Assembly (NCBI GenBank): GCA_023417635.1
Contig: JAEZFF010000012.1
Coordinates: 1 to 18,496 of the forward strand
Length of the DNA: 18,496 bases
Source: Bacillota bacterium
Lineage (GTDB): Bacteria; Bacillota; Clostridia; Oscillospirales; Acutalibacteraceae
Reading direction: 5' to 3'
Numbering within the stretch: the stretch's first letter is position 1; the number at the start of each line of letters is the position of its first letter. Shown here piece after piece: positions 6,118-13,297 of this stretch. Below the pieces are notes generated by a model. That model was not told where the DNA came from. It ran no database searches and saw only the letters and a program-made list of their open reading frames with translations. Both the position numbers and the translations under genes were made by a program.

Positions 6118-6933
6118 TTATAATCTTTCGAGTATTTCATGGCTCATTGTCCGAAAGACCTGGCAGTATTTTTGAAATCCATCCGAGCCAATGATATAGA
6201 TGTTCGGCATATAAGCTAATCTTTTTCTAGAATATTCAATGCGTTCCAGACCATTATCGATAGCCGTGTGATTGCTTAAAGCTACATCTACATTTTTGCG
6301 CATTGACGCATCTACAAAATAATCCAATGATTTCAGGTACTGTTTCACTTCTGCCTTTGTCCAAGGCGGCGTAGTACCTCCCCATAATGCTGCCATGTGA
6401 TTTTCTCCGCTTTCTGTTACGGGGAATATATAACTCAGGCAGCCAGGGGTATGACCAGGCGTACTGTAGACGAATATTGTCTTGCCGCCTAATGTTACGG
6501 CATCTCCATCTTGCAGATAGTGATCAATATCGTAATCTTTCCATGTTTCAGGTCTATCCGGCTTTGTCGGATGTTCCTGCCAGAAAATATCATCTACTTT
6601 GGAGAGATATGTGTCCACATGATATCGTTCAACAAACCATTTACCACATCCGGTATGGTCAACATGGCCATGCGTTAGGAGCAGCTTCTTAATGGTGCCC
6701 GGATTCCATCCTACATCTTTAATCGCAGCTACAATAGCATCAAAAGCTTTTTTCGACGGCCAAATGGCATCAATGATTATCAAGCCATCATTCGTCTTTA
6801 ATACGAAGCAGTTTGTCTCTCTTTGAGCAACAATTAGCAGATCATCGAAAATCAGCGAATGGGTAAAAAACGACATATCCTCCATTGCTCGGATTGTTTC
6901 ATTTGAAAAAGCTGGTTTATTTAGTCTCATCAT
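6118..6933 (-). CDS. Metallo-beta-lactamase-fold (MBL) metallohydrolase
   Basis: This is a 271-residue MBL-fold protein with the zinc motif HGHVDH (88-93), a further ligand in STPGHTPGC (H161) and a probable last histidine in LSNHTAID (H222). There is no signal peptide, so it is cytosolic. The spacing and the GHTPG segment resemble the broad group that includes class B3-like and glyoxalase-II-like hydrolases. The substrate cannot be assigned, and a lactamase role should not be assumed. Two ATGs, 6933 and 6930, both suit the AGAGGAG ribosome site. It is a single-gene unit with its own promoter and terminator, both of which have close copies around the neighbouring hydrolase pseudogene. Confidence 0.88.
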   Translation of the reverse strand: MMRLNKPAFSNETIRAMEDMSFFTHSLIFDDLLIVAQRETNCFVLKTNDGLIIIDAIWPSKKAFDAIVAAIKDVGWNPGTIKKLLLTHGHVDHTGCGKWFVERYHVDTYLSKVDDIFWQEHPTKPDRPETWKDYDIDHYLQDGDAVTLGGKTIFVYSTPGHTPGCLSYIFPVTESGENHMAALWGGTTPPWTKAEVKQYLKSLDYFVDASMRKNVDVALSNHTAIDNGLERIEYSRKRLAYMPNIYIIGSDGFQKYCQVFRTMSHEILERL

Positions 6934-7028
6934 TTACGATGCACTCCTCTGTACAATTTGTGTTTTATTTTTGCACAGAGGAAAAGCGATTCTTGGGTGG
7001 CATACCATCACATCCTTATAGAGAATCG

Positions 7029-7057
7029 TATCACACAGACTTAATCAAAACAAGCCG
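7029..7057 (-). promoter_or_regulatory. Promoter region of the MBL gene (repeat copy A)
   Basis: On the minus strand TTGTTT, a 17-bp spacer, then TACGAT. The segment 7029-7057 matches 7842-7870, before the alpha/beta-hydrolase gene, at 24 of 29 positions. Confidence 0.55.
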
Positions 7058-7086
7058 CATTATTTTAATTAGCCCCTTTTGCATAA

Positions 7087-7115
7087 AAAAAGCAACCGAT
7101 TTCTCGATTGCCCTT
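7087..7115 (-). terminator. Terminator of the alpha/beta-hydrolase gene
   Basis: GCAACCGA (7092-7099) pairs with TCGATTGC (7104-7111) with one mismatch, followed on the minus strand by a run of seven T. It is nearly identical to the MBL gene terminator, and the similarity continues weakly for about 45 bp on the gene side. Confidence 0.8.
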
Positions 7116-7171
7116 GAATATATAACGGTTATTTGTTTTTGAAATACTGGGGCTTCGGTTTCATGTGGTGT

Positions 7172-7821
7172 TCATTTTAGACATATTCTAAGAATACTGG
7201 CCAGTTCATGTGGATTTTCTATCATAGGTAAATGGCATGAATTCCTTACAAATTTAAAATTAATTTTATCTTCCACCGTCTTATTCAGACGCAAATCAGC
7301 GATTCGTCCACTATAATTCTCTATGCCTCTGTCACCATAAATACCATACACTCTTCCAGAGATTTTACTTATATATGTTGAAAAATCGAAATTTGCCTGA
7401 TTTGACTTCTTTAAATCATCCGTGTAAAAAGGAGCTTCACTTATAAACATGCTCTTCACTTTTTACCAAGTTTTACCATATTAGTCGGTAACATAAGATT
7501 TCGATAAAACTCTTTCGCAGGGCGTAGATTCGACTCTATAAAGATAACGCTATCACATTTTACTTTATATTTGGCAACCAACTCAAGAGCTACTAATCCG
7601 CCCATGCTATGGCCAACCATGAAATCAAATTGGTCATTTCCATATGTCTCATAAACCCATTTTGTAATATCTGATACTTGATGCGCATTTTTGGTGATTT
7701 CATGTGGATACTCAACAAAAGTCACGTCCATATCCAGAAATGCATCTTTTACTTCATCCCAGATTGCTAATGTACAATTTAGACTTCCTTTTAAATAGTT
7801 TAAAGTTTCAGTTTTGCCCAT
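7172..7821 (-). pseudogene. Alpha/beta hydrolase gene split by a frameshift
   Basis: Two overlapping frames make one alpha/beta hydrolase. The first (7821-7456) holds an N-terminal segment KGSLNCTLAIWDEV, where hydrolases usually have HG, and the nucleophile elbow VGHSMGG (S72), ending in GKK then TGA. The second (7459-7172) continues SMFISEAPFYTDD and carries the likely catalytic Asp region (YGDRGIE) and His (NSCHLP). They join if the run of five A at the junction had six, giving GKKVKSMF. The triad is therefore divided between two reading frames and the protein is probably inactive as written. Other options are a sequencing error in the A run, or reinitiation at the GTG that overlaps the TGA. 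The start at 7821 has no clear ribosome site. Confidence 0.75.
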
Positions 7822-7841
7822 AAACTTTTATAAGGCCATTT

Positions 7842-7870
7842 TATCACACTGACTCATCCAGAACAAGCCG
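7842..7870 (-). promoter_or_regulatory. Promoter region of the alpha/beta-hydrolase gene (repeat copy B)
   Basis: On the minus strand TTGTTC, a 17-bp spacer, then TAAAAT. It aligns without gaps with the MBL gene promoter at 7029-7057. Confidence 0.6.
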
Positions 7871-7891
7871 GAACGTTATTGCTCCGGCTTG
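7864..7891 (-). terminator. Hairpin after the van operon and small ORFs
   Basis: CAAGCCGGA (7864-7872) pairs perfectly with TCCGGCTTG (7883-7891) around a 10-nt loop. On the minus strand it follows the end of the small ORFs and is trailed by TTCTGG, a weak U tract. Its 3' arm overlaps the -35 region of the hydrolase promoter. It may end the vanHDX transcript. Confidence 0.5.
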
Positions 7892-8039
7892 CCAGCTTTC
7901 GATGTTATAATAAGGTCACGGTAAGAAGCACAGGAATGTTCAGGACGGCCTTTCGGTGGGGCGGGAGGCCGTCCTCCCGCCTGTACTGCAACTTCTGCAC
8001 CATCATCCGCTCGAAAGGGATGTCGCTGAAAAAGGTCAT
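7876..8039 (-). pseudogene. Small mobile-element-type ORF, frameshifted
   Basis: ATG 8039 overlaps the preceding stop (ATGA) and reads MTFFSDIPFERMMVQKLQYR, then PPHRKAVL. Small proteins with a PFERMM-like start and a Cys/CYRD-like end are familiar to me from clostridial conjugative or phage elements, function unknown. The frame as written ends at TAA 7905 after 44 codons. A shift near 7945 would lead to RPEHSCASYRDLIITSKAGK and a stop at 7876, which looks like the genuine C terminus. I therefore treat it as broken. Family recognition is from memory of the pattern only. Confidence 0.45.
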
Positions 8040-8209
8040 TCGTCCTCACGCTCCGTTTCACCGTTGGACGTTTCCGATTCCTCATCTTTGTCCCCAGCGT
8101 AGTCATACTTGTCAGAGCAGGCTTGTTCTAATCCTTTTTGTCTGACTTGCGGCATTTGCAGAACTACATCGCCGCACGCGGCAACAATTTCGCGCACCGC
8201 CATTTCCAT
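8036..8209 (-). CDS. Small hypothetical protein downstream of vanX
   Basis: This ORF of 57 codons starts at ATG 8209, with AAAGGTG upstream; a TTG at 8227 is an alternative start. It reads MEMAVREIVAACGDVVLQMP and ends in an acidic tail rich in E, D and S. It starts 32 bp after vanX on the same strand and overlaps the next small ORF by ATGA, so it is likely co-transcribed and coupled. I do not recognise the family. The N-terminal half could be the tail of a once longer protein cut off at the vanX boundary. The acidic tail and coupling resemble small genes of integrative elements, which would fit the van cluster having arrived by transfer. Confidence 0.5.
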   Translation of the reverse strand: MEMAVREIVAACGDVVLQMPQVRQKGLEQACSDKYDYAGDKDEESETSNGETEREDE

Positions 8210-8241
8210 TGAACAAGCACCTTTCAATTTCCCGGTGTGGT

Positions 8242-8850
8242 TTATGCGATGGGAAAATCAAAATAAGTATCCGGGTAAGGTTCGTGCTGAAGGGTATAAT
8301 GCCACCACTCGCAATCGTATGGAATAAAACCGCAGGATTCCATGATGGAACAAAGACATTGACGGTTTTTAGCTTCGCTTTGCGTGATTCCTTTCGCTCC
8401 GTGATGTGAGATCAGATCCATTAAATCAAAGCCGCCGCCCATTGGAACGAGGGTACCGGTAGCTAAATGATAAAGTGTCAAGTCAATCGTGCTGCCTCGG
8501 CTGTGGCCCGGCTTAGCGGCCACATATCCTTTTTCAACAATTTGGGCCTTGTCAATATTCGGGTAGTGTTTTAGTTTTGTCTGACCATCTTCCGGCTGCT
8601 TGGACCAACGCAGAAAACAATCCACGGCACACTGAGGGCGATACCCGTCCCAAAGAAGTAGGCCAAAACCAAAGGCTGCAGCGTTTTCCTGCGCTTTTTT
8701 CAGTGCCGCACATAAAGCTTTCGTACCAACAATTCGATTTGCACCATATCCGTCCACTGGCTTGCCGGTAAAATTATCCCATGTGGCATATTTGGCATCC
8801 CAACGGATTCCAGATACAAATTCGTCTATAAAGACAAAATTATCTTTCAC
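8242..8850 (-). CDS. vanX: VanX D-alanyl-D-alanine dipeptidase
   Basis: The 202-residue length equals that of known VanX. The zinc and catalytic residues fall at the VanX reference positions: R71 (DGYRPQ), H116 and D123 (GHSRGSTIDLTL), E181 and H184 (EWWHY). VanX is a cytosolic zinc dipeptidase that hydrolyses D-Ala-D-Ala but spares D-Ala-D-Lac, so normal peptidoglycan precursors cannot be made and vancomycin loses its target. The start is GTG 8850, seven bases after AAAGGAG, and overlaps the ligase stop as GTGA, so translation is coupled. It is the last recognisable van gene. No vanW or vanZ follows, and vanY lies upstream instead. Confidence 0.96.
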   Translation of the reverse strand: MKDNFVFIDEFVSGIRWDAKYATWDNFTGKPVDGYGANRIVGTKALCAALKKAQENAAAFGFGLLLWDGYRPQCAVDCFLRWSKQPEDGQTKLKHYPNIDKAQIVEKGYVAAKPGHSRGSTIDLTLYHLATGTLVPMGGGFDLMDLISHHGAKGITQSEAKNRQCLCSIMESCGFIPYDCEWWHYTLQHEPYPDTYFDFPIA

Positions 8851-9887
8851 CGTCTTTCTCCTTTCATTGCCAACGACACAATCCGGTCGATCACTTCGGC
8901 AAGCGATAAACCTGCGGCCTTCATCATTCTCGGATAACGACTGTATGAAGTCATACCGGGCATCGTGTTAACTTCATTCAGAACCACTTCCTCATTTCCC
9001 TTGAGGAACATATCTACCCGCGAAAGTCCCCTGCATCCCAAGACGCGATATACGGTTTTTGCTGTCTTCTGAACGAGCAAGCGCGTTTCCGCCGAAATAT
9101 CAGCCGGAACGATTACCGTTGAGTTTTCGGAACCGTTTTCAGGCTTATTCTCCTGATGAATTCTAAAAAAGCCATGAGAAAGACGAATCTGATCCACTTC
9201 GCCTGTAATCAAATCCGTATTGTTCCCCAATATGGCACATCCTACCTCGCTGCCAACAATAGCCGCTTCAATCAGAATCTTAGAGTCATATTGTCTTGCG
9301 GCTTTCACTGCACACGGCAACTCTTCTTTGCAGCATACTTTGCTGACGCCGAAAGAGGAACCCGAACGGGCCGGTTTTACAAAAACGGGATAAGGAAGCT
9401 GGCCGGCATCAATATCCTCGTTTGCCATAACAATCCGGAAATCTGGCGTGGCAATTCCAGCACTTCTGGCAATGATATAAGCAAGGGATTTATCCATACA
9501 AAAAGCTGAACTTTGGACATCGCAGCCCACATACGGGATGCCGGCAAGTTCCATCAGACCCTGCATCGCACCATCTTCGCCAAGTTTGCCATGCAGAACG
9601 GGGAATATCACATCCAAATGAATCGTTTTGTATTTTCCTTGCTCCAAAACAAGCAATCCGTGTACGCTTCTGTCCGGCGACAACACCGCCGGACGGCAAC
9701 TGCCGTTCTCCCAATTTGTGTCAGGATAGTCACAAAGCTTCCAAACACCGTCTTTTGCAATCCCAATATAGAACGGTTCATACTTTTCAAGATCGAGGCT
9801 TTTCGCTACCTCTTGCGCAGATTTAACGGAAATGGGATGCTCTTCGGAACAGCCTCCGAATATAATCGCGATTTTCAACCTATCCAT
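8847..9887 (-). CDS. vanD-like: D-alanine--D-lactate ligase, VanA/VanD type
   Basis: This 346-residue ATP-grasp ligase keeps the VanA-type signature: GGCSEEH (11-17), MDKSLAY (K133), VKPARSGSSFGV (170-181), and in the omega loop GFFRIHQE with H244, the residue that favours D-lactate over D-alanine where D-Ala-D-Ala ligases carry Tyr/Lys. GCRGLSRVD (R290, D292) and LNEVNTMPG (N304, E305, N307) complete the Mg-ATP site. It makes D-Ala-D-Lac for the altered precursor. The HPIS after SEE differs from the HDVS of VanA/VanB. Overall wording, including GSEVGCAIL and RLSHGFFRIHQ, reads closest to VanD by memory. The start ATG 9887 follows AAAGGAG and overlaps vanH by 8 bp. Type assignment beyond VanA-class needs an alignment. 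Confidence 0.93.
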   Translation of the reverse strand: MDRLKIAIIFGGCSEEHPISVKSAQEVAKSLDLEKYEPFYIGIAKDGVWKLCDYPDTNWENGSCRPAVLSPDRSVHGLLVLEQGKYKTIHLDVIFPVLHGKLGEDGAMQGLMELAGIPYVGCDVQSSAFCMDKSLAYIIARSAGIATPDFRIVMANEDIDAGQLPYPVFVKPARSGSSFGVSKVCCKEELPCAVKAARQYDSKILIEAAIVGSEVGCAILGNNTDLITGEVDQIRLSHGFFRIHQENKPENGSENSTVIVPADISAETRLLVQKTAKTVYRVLGCRGLSRVDMFLKGNEEVVLNEVNTMPGMTSYSRYPRMMKAAGLSLAEVIDRIVSLAMKGERR

Positions 9888-10848
9888 GACACTTTCTCCT
9901 TTCGAATTTCAGACAATTGACAACAGTATTTTCAACGGTATCACTTAGAGCGTGTTCTGTGTAATAGGCAGTGTGCGGAGTAATCAGCACATTCGGAAAC
10001 TTTTGTAACTGCAGCAGCAGTTTGTTTTCAACGGCTTTTTCCCTGCAGTCAAAGTAAAATACTTCTTCCTCTCCTTCGAGAACGTCCAACGCTGCACCGC
10101 CCAATTTACCGCTTTCCAGCGCCGAAATAAGAGCTTCGGTATCAAGAAGAGAACCGCGTCCGGTATTGATAACAAACGCGCCTTGCTTCATTTGCCCAAT
10201 CCGCTGACGATTCAAAAGATGGTTTGTATCTGCATGAAGCGGCGTATGGAGTGTTACCACATCGCTCTGCCGTAACAATTCCTCAAGAGGAACGTAATTG
10301 GCAGAGGTCATGGGGTGAAGGTCATAGGCTAAGATACGGCAGCCGAAGCCCCGCAGTCTGTCTATAACTGCTGCGCCAATGTGTCCTGTCCCCATTATCC
10401 CAACGGTCATATCGCGCAATTCTTTCCCACGTACATCATTCAATCTGTAATCGTGCATGGCTGCGCGGCTGATAATGGATTTGGCATTTCGCACCGCCAT
10501 CAGCATCAGCATTACTGTATAATCAGCCACGCTGTCGGGCGAGTAAGCAACATTTCCAACGGAAATGCCAACGCTTTTTGCATATTCTACATTAATATGG
10601 TTATATCCGATACTTCTTGTGGAGATATATTTTACACCAGCTTGGCTGAGCGCAAAAAGAACGGAATTTGTGATTTGAGTTTTATGACCGACACTGATGC
10701 ACCGATTTCCCAACGCCAATTCAATGTTGGATTCAGATATTGCTGCATCGGTAATCGTCGGCGTAACGCCAAAACGAGATGCCGTCTTCCGGAACAAAAT
10801 GGCCTCGTCCTGCTCGCATCCATAAATTGTAATCCCTATTTTTGCCAT
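9880..10848 (-). CDS. vanH: VanH D-lactate dehydrogenase
   Basis: This is a 322-residue D-specific 2-hydroxyacid dehydrogenase. The NAD-binding loop is GTGHIG (153-158). Catalytic residues are R231 (NTGRGSLLD), E260 (VLEGEE) and H292 (TPHTAYYT). It reduces pyruvate to D-lactate, the substrate of the adjacent ligase. Stress on D-lactate supply and the gene order mark it as VanH rather than a fermentative enzyme. The ATG at 10848 is preceded by AAAGGA at a rather long 12-nt spacing. It is the first gene of the vanH-ligase-vanX unit and overlaps the ligase gene by 8 bp. A 250-bp leader with two hairpins and a VanR-type operator separates it from vanY. Confidence 0.95.
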   Translation of the reverse strand: MAKIGITIYGCEQDEAILFRKTASRFGVTPTITDAAISESNIELALGNRCISVGHKTQITNSVLFALSQAGVKYISTRSIGYNHINVEYAKSVGISVGNVAYSPDSVADYTVMLMLMAVRNAKSIISRAAMHDYRLNDVRGKELRDMTVGIMGTGHIGAAVIDRLRGFGCRILAYDLHPMTSANYVPLEELLRQSDVVTLHTPLHADTNHLLNRQRIGQMKQGAFVINTGRGSLLDTEALISALESGKLGGAALDVLEGEEEVFYFDCREKAVENKLLLQLQKFPNVLITPHTAYYTEHALSDTVENTVVNCLKFERRKCHG

Positions 10849-10924
10849 GATTTCAATCGATCCTTTCCTGTTTTCTTTTTGCTTTTATCTATTTTCTTCC
10901 CGGCCCCTTTTTAGGAAATATAAA

Positions 10925-10970
10925 AGCCTGCCCGATTCGGTAATTCCATCTTACCGAAATCAAGCAGGCT
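10925..10970 (-). terminator. Terminator-like hairpin in the vanH leader
   Basis: AGCCTGC (10925-10931) pairs with GCAGGCT (10964-10970). After a 2x2 internal loop a second stem of ten pairs with one bulged A closes on a 7-nt loop. On the minus strand the stem is followed by TTTTATATTT, a good U tract. It lies between the VanR repeats and vanH, and its outer arm overlaps the predicted -10. Confidence 0.65.
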
Positions 10971-11022
10971 ATATTGAAATTTGCTCTTATCAAACCCTTA
11001 ATATTTTCTTACGGAAGCCTTA
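10968..11022 (-). promoter_or_regulatory. VanR operator and promoter of vanH (four 11-bp repeats)
   Basis: CTTA on the plus strand (TAAG on the coding strand) occurs at 10986, 10997, 11008 and 11019, exactly 11 bp apart. The second repeat in transcription order contains CCGTAAGAAAAT (11014-11003), which differs from the published VanR box TCGTAnGAAAnT at one position. Twelve bases after the last TAAG comes TATAGC (10973-10968), a plausible -10 for an OmpR/PhoB-class activated promoter with no separate -35. Confidence 0.75.
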
Positions 11023-11043
11023 TCCTTTTATTATCTGAAATGT

Positions 11044-11076
11044 GAAAATCCCGCCTATCATAGAGGCGGGATTTTC
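11044..11076. terminator. Strong bidirectional terminator after vanY
   Basis: GAAAATCCCGCCT (11044-11056) pairs perfectly with AGGCGGGATTTTC (11064-11076), a 13-bp stem with 7-nt loop and T runs built into both ends. It lies 23 bp after the vanY stop and should block read-through from vanY into vanH. Confidence 0.85.
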
Positions 11077-11098
11077 AAAAACGAATTTCAATCGTAAC

Positions 11099-12052
11099 TC
11101 AATTCAATTCTTTATATACTTCACGGGCGTCGTCAATATCGTACTGCTCGGTCTTGTGGTCACCTTTTGCTCCGGCAGTCACAAGGATGTATTCTTTTCC
11201 TCCAACGCGGGCAAGACTGGCAAGACAAAGACCGGCTTCGTCGGTATATCCTGTTTTTCCACCGAGGATTTCTCCGCCCGGAAGCGTGTGGCTTTTGAGA
11301 CTTTGGGACAGGGTGCTTGTAAAGGTAATGCCGTCCGGATGTTTGTTGGTGGCCGCTGTAGAATAGCTGGAAGAAGTGAATATCTCTCGGAACGTTTTAT
11401 TTTGGAGCGCATAAGTGAGAAGAAGCGACAAATCTTTCACGGTTGTGTAGTGGCTTTCATTTTGCAGCCCGGTTGAGTTGGCAAAATGGGTATTCTTCAT
11501 ACCGAGTTGTTCCGCTTTCTGATTCATCATTTTAACAAAGTCCCGCTCCGAGCCGGAGACTTCATTTGCAAGCCCGATGCAGCACTCCGCGCCGCTTGGC
11601 AGCAAAGCACCGTACAGAAGGTCAATGGCTGGGACTTTTTCTCCCGGCAGAAAACCGGCTCTCGATGCATCCTCTTTGTAAAGCGGCTGAAAAATAGAGG
11701 AAGAAAGTTCGACCTTCTTTTGCAGATTCGGCAGATTTTCGATAGCCACAACAGCCGTCATCATCTTAGTCAGTGAAGCAGGAAAAATTTTTTTGCCACT
11801 TTGTTTCTGCAGCAAAACGGCTTTATCGTTTAGCCGAACGAGAATCGCACAGGGGCTGTGCAGATTTCCCGCATCGATTGAAACTTGCGGTACCAAAGTG
11901 ACAGAGGGACCGGAATGAGCGTCATTGACGGTATCAACCCCATGTTTCGGAAGGCTGCTAAAAATAGACGGGCCAATTCTGAATGCCGCGGCGAAGACTA
12001 TTACGAGCAGCACAACAAACAGACAACCTGATTTTTTCTTTCTGCAATGCAA
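11099..12052 (-). CDS. vanY: VanY D,D-carboxypeptidase, penicillin-binding (S11) type
   Basis: This 317-residue protein has an N-terminal membrane anchor (residues 9-27) and a serine peptidase S11 domain outside the cell: active-site SLTK (S93, K96), LPSGAECC (second motif, 153-155, SGA in place of the common SGN) and GGKTGYTDEAG (KTG 266-268). It trims the terminal D-residue from pentapeptide stems, removing remaining vancomycin targets. VanY of VanA/VanB clusters is a zinc enzyme. A PBP-type VanY located between vanS and vanH is the arrangement of VanD clusters, which predicts inhibition by beta-lactams. The start is TTG 12052, ten bases after AAGGAG. Its own VanR-type promoter lies upstream and a strong terminator lies downstream. 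Confidence 0.88.
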   Translation of the reverse strand: MHCRKKKSGCLFVVLLVIVFAAAFRIGPSIFSSLPKHGVDTVNDAHSGPSVTLVPQVSIDAGNLHSPCAILVRLNDKAVLLQKQSGKKIFPASLTKMMTAVVAIENLPNLQKKVELSSSIFQPLYKEDASRAGFLPGEKVPAIDLLYGALLPSGAECCIGLANEVSGSERDFVKMMNQKAEQLGMKNTHFANSTGLQNESHYTTVKDLSLLLTYALQNKTFREIFTSSSYSTAATNKHPDGITFTSTLSQSLKSHTLPGGEILGGKTGYTDEAGLCLASLARVGGKEYILVTAGAKGDHKTEQYDIDDAREVYKELN

Positions 12053-12104
12053 CAGTAAACAGCTCCTTGGTTTTTAGTATCTCTATTTAATCATCCTTTC
12101 ACTC

Positions 12105-12148
12105 TTTAAATTGGAATTCTGCCTTATGAATTCCTTAAGAAATCCTTA
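12105..12148 (-). promoter_or_regulatory. VanR operator and promoter of vanY (three 11-bp repeats)
   Basis: CTTA on the plus strand lies at 12123, 12134 and 12145, exactly 11 bp apart; on the coding strand the repeats read TCATAAGGATT, TCTTAAGGAAT and TCATAAGGCAG. The first overlaps the vanS stop codon. As at vanH, 12 bases follow the last TAAG (here GCAGAATTCCAA) before an AT-rich hexamer, TTTAAA (12110-12105). This indicates a separate inducible promoter for vanY. Confidence 0.75.
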
Positions 12149-13297
12149 TGATGGAAGTTTTACTGTAAACATTGTGCGCTCCGAGTCGCTTTCCGCCGTA
12201 ATTGTGCCGCCATGTGCCGTCACAATTTCTTTGGCAATGGCGAGGCCAAGGCCCGCGCCTCCGGTATTGGAGGATCGCGAGGAATCTAAACGATAGAATT
12301 TCTCAAAAATTGTATCCAGTTTTTGCGGCGGAATCGGTTCCCCATGATTCGTAAATATAATTACAATATTCTTATCCTGCTGGGTCGCTGAAATATCGAT
12401 TACACTGTTCTCGAAGCTGTAGGCAATCGCATTTTTTAAGATGTTATTGAAGACCCGGGCAAGTTTGTCCGCGTCACCCGTCAGAGTAAGGTCTTCCGGT
12501 GCTACATGAACAGCAGCCTTCCTTCCTTTTGGAACCAGCATGGGGTAAAACTCATCTGCCATCTGCCGGAGCATCAAAGAGAGGTTTATTTTTTCCTTGT
12601 TCAGTACAAGAGACTGCAAATTGAAACGGGTAATATCGAAAAACTCGTTGATAAGTTCTTCCAGCCGATATGCTTTTTGCAGTGCTACATTTGTGTATTT
12701 TTCTTTCTGCTTTTCCGGCATATCCGGCGCTTCGTTCAAAAGGCAAAGATAACCGACTACAGATGCCAGTGGAGTTTTCAGGTCGTGCGCAAGGTAAGTA
12801 ATCAAGTCGTTTTTTCGCTGCATTTCAGCCTGCGCAAGCTGACGGCTGTGCTGTTCCATGGCTTTTAACTGCATCAGCTGTATTTTAAATTCTTCATATT
12901 CCTGCGGCAAAGCAGGCAAATTTTGATTCGACAGCAGGACCTGCTGCATCGCGTTTGTAATTTGGTTCATCATCTGTTTCGACTTTTTCTTCGCGGAACG
13001 GTAATAAACCAAACAGCACAGTAAAACAATCATTGCAACTGCAGCAACAAAGACAATGCAGATGCATTTTTTCATAGCAGGCCAGTTAAATATCGTATCT
13101 ACAACAGTACCTGGAATTCCGCGATAGGTATGTGCGATTTCTTTAACAAAATTATTATATATCCAGTCGGCGAACATTCTGTGGGTGATTCCGTTGTCCA
13201 GAACAAACAGGACGCCGACGCTCAATATGGTGGAAACTGCGATGACTAGAAGCGTTTTTACCGGAGCATTCAGTTTACTTTTCAATTTTATAGCCAA
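12146..13297 (-). CDS. vanS: VanS sensor histidine kinase
   Basis: This 383-residue kinase has two membrane segments (about 14-34 and 77-98) enclosing a short extracytoplasmic loop of about 40 residues, too small for a large ligand domain. Then come the phosphorylated histidine in YLAHDLKTPLASV (H171), the N box FNNILKNAIAYS (from N284), FEKFYRLDSSRSS and the ATP-lid G box GGAGLGLAIA (346-355). The kinase core follows known VanS closely in wording, so glycopeptide-controlled phosphorylation of VanR is expected. The start is TTG 13297, inside the end of vanR (23-bp overlap). The first codons (AIKLKSK) match the VIKLKNK start of VanS from VanA clusters, which supports it over TTG 13285. The stop codon lies within the vanY operator. 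Confidence 0.92.
   Translation of the reverse strand: MAIKLKSKLNAPVKTLLVIAVSTILSVGVLFVLDNGITHRMFADWIYNNFVKEIAHTYRGIPGTVVDTIFNWPAMKKCICIVFVAAVAMIVLLCCLVYYRSAKKKSKQMMNQITNAMQQVLLSNQNLPALPQEYEEFKIQLMQLKAMEQHSRQLAQAEMQRKNDLITYLAHDLKTPLASVVGYLCLLNEAPDMPEKQKEKYTNVALQKAYRLEELINEFFDITRFNLQSLVLNKEKINLSLMLRQMADEFYPMLVPKGRKAAVHVAPEDLTLTGDADKLARVFNNILKNAIAYSFENSVIDISATQQDKNIVIIFTNHGEPIPPQKLDTIFEKFYRLDSSRSSNTGGAGLGLAIAKEIVTAHGGTITAESDSERTMFTVKLPS

Noticed and set aside
6118..6933. A true beta-lactamase working with the van cluster
   Set aside because: Only the general MBL zinc motif is present, there is no signal peptide, and it has its own promoter and terminator far from the van operator repeats.
7456..7470. 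Programmed -1 frameshift in the hydrolase gene
   Set aside because: The site reads T AAA AAG in the zero frame. The P-site codon would re-pair poorly after slipping, and no downstream stem was seen. A lost A explains it better.
10381..10914. 177-codon plus-strand ORF over vanH
   Set aside because: It is an antisense shadow of vanH with no ribosome site and no family.
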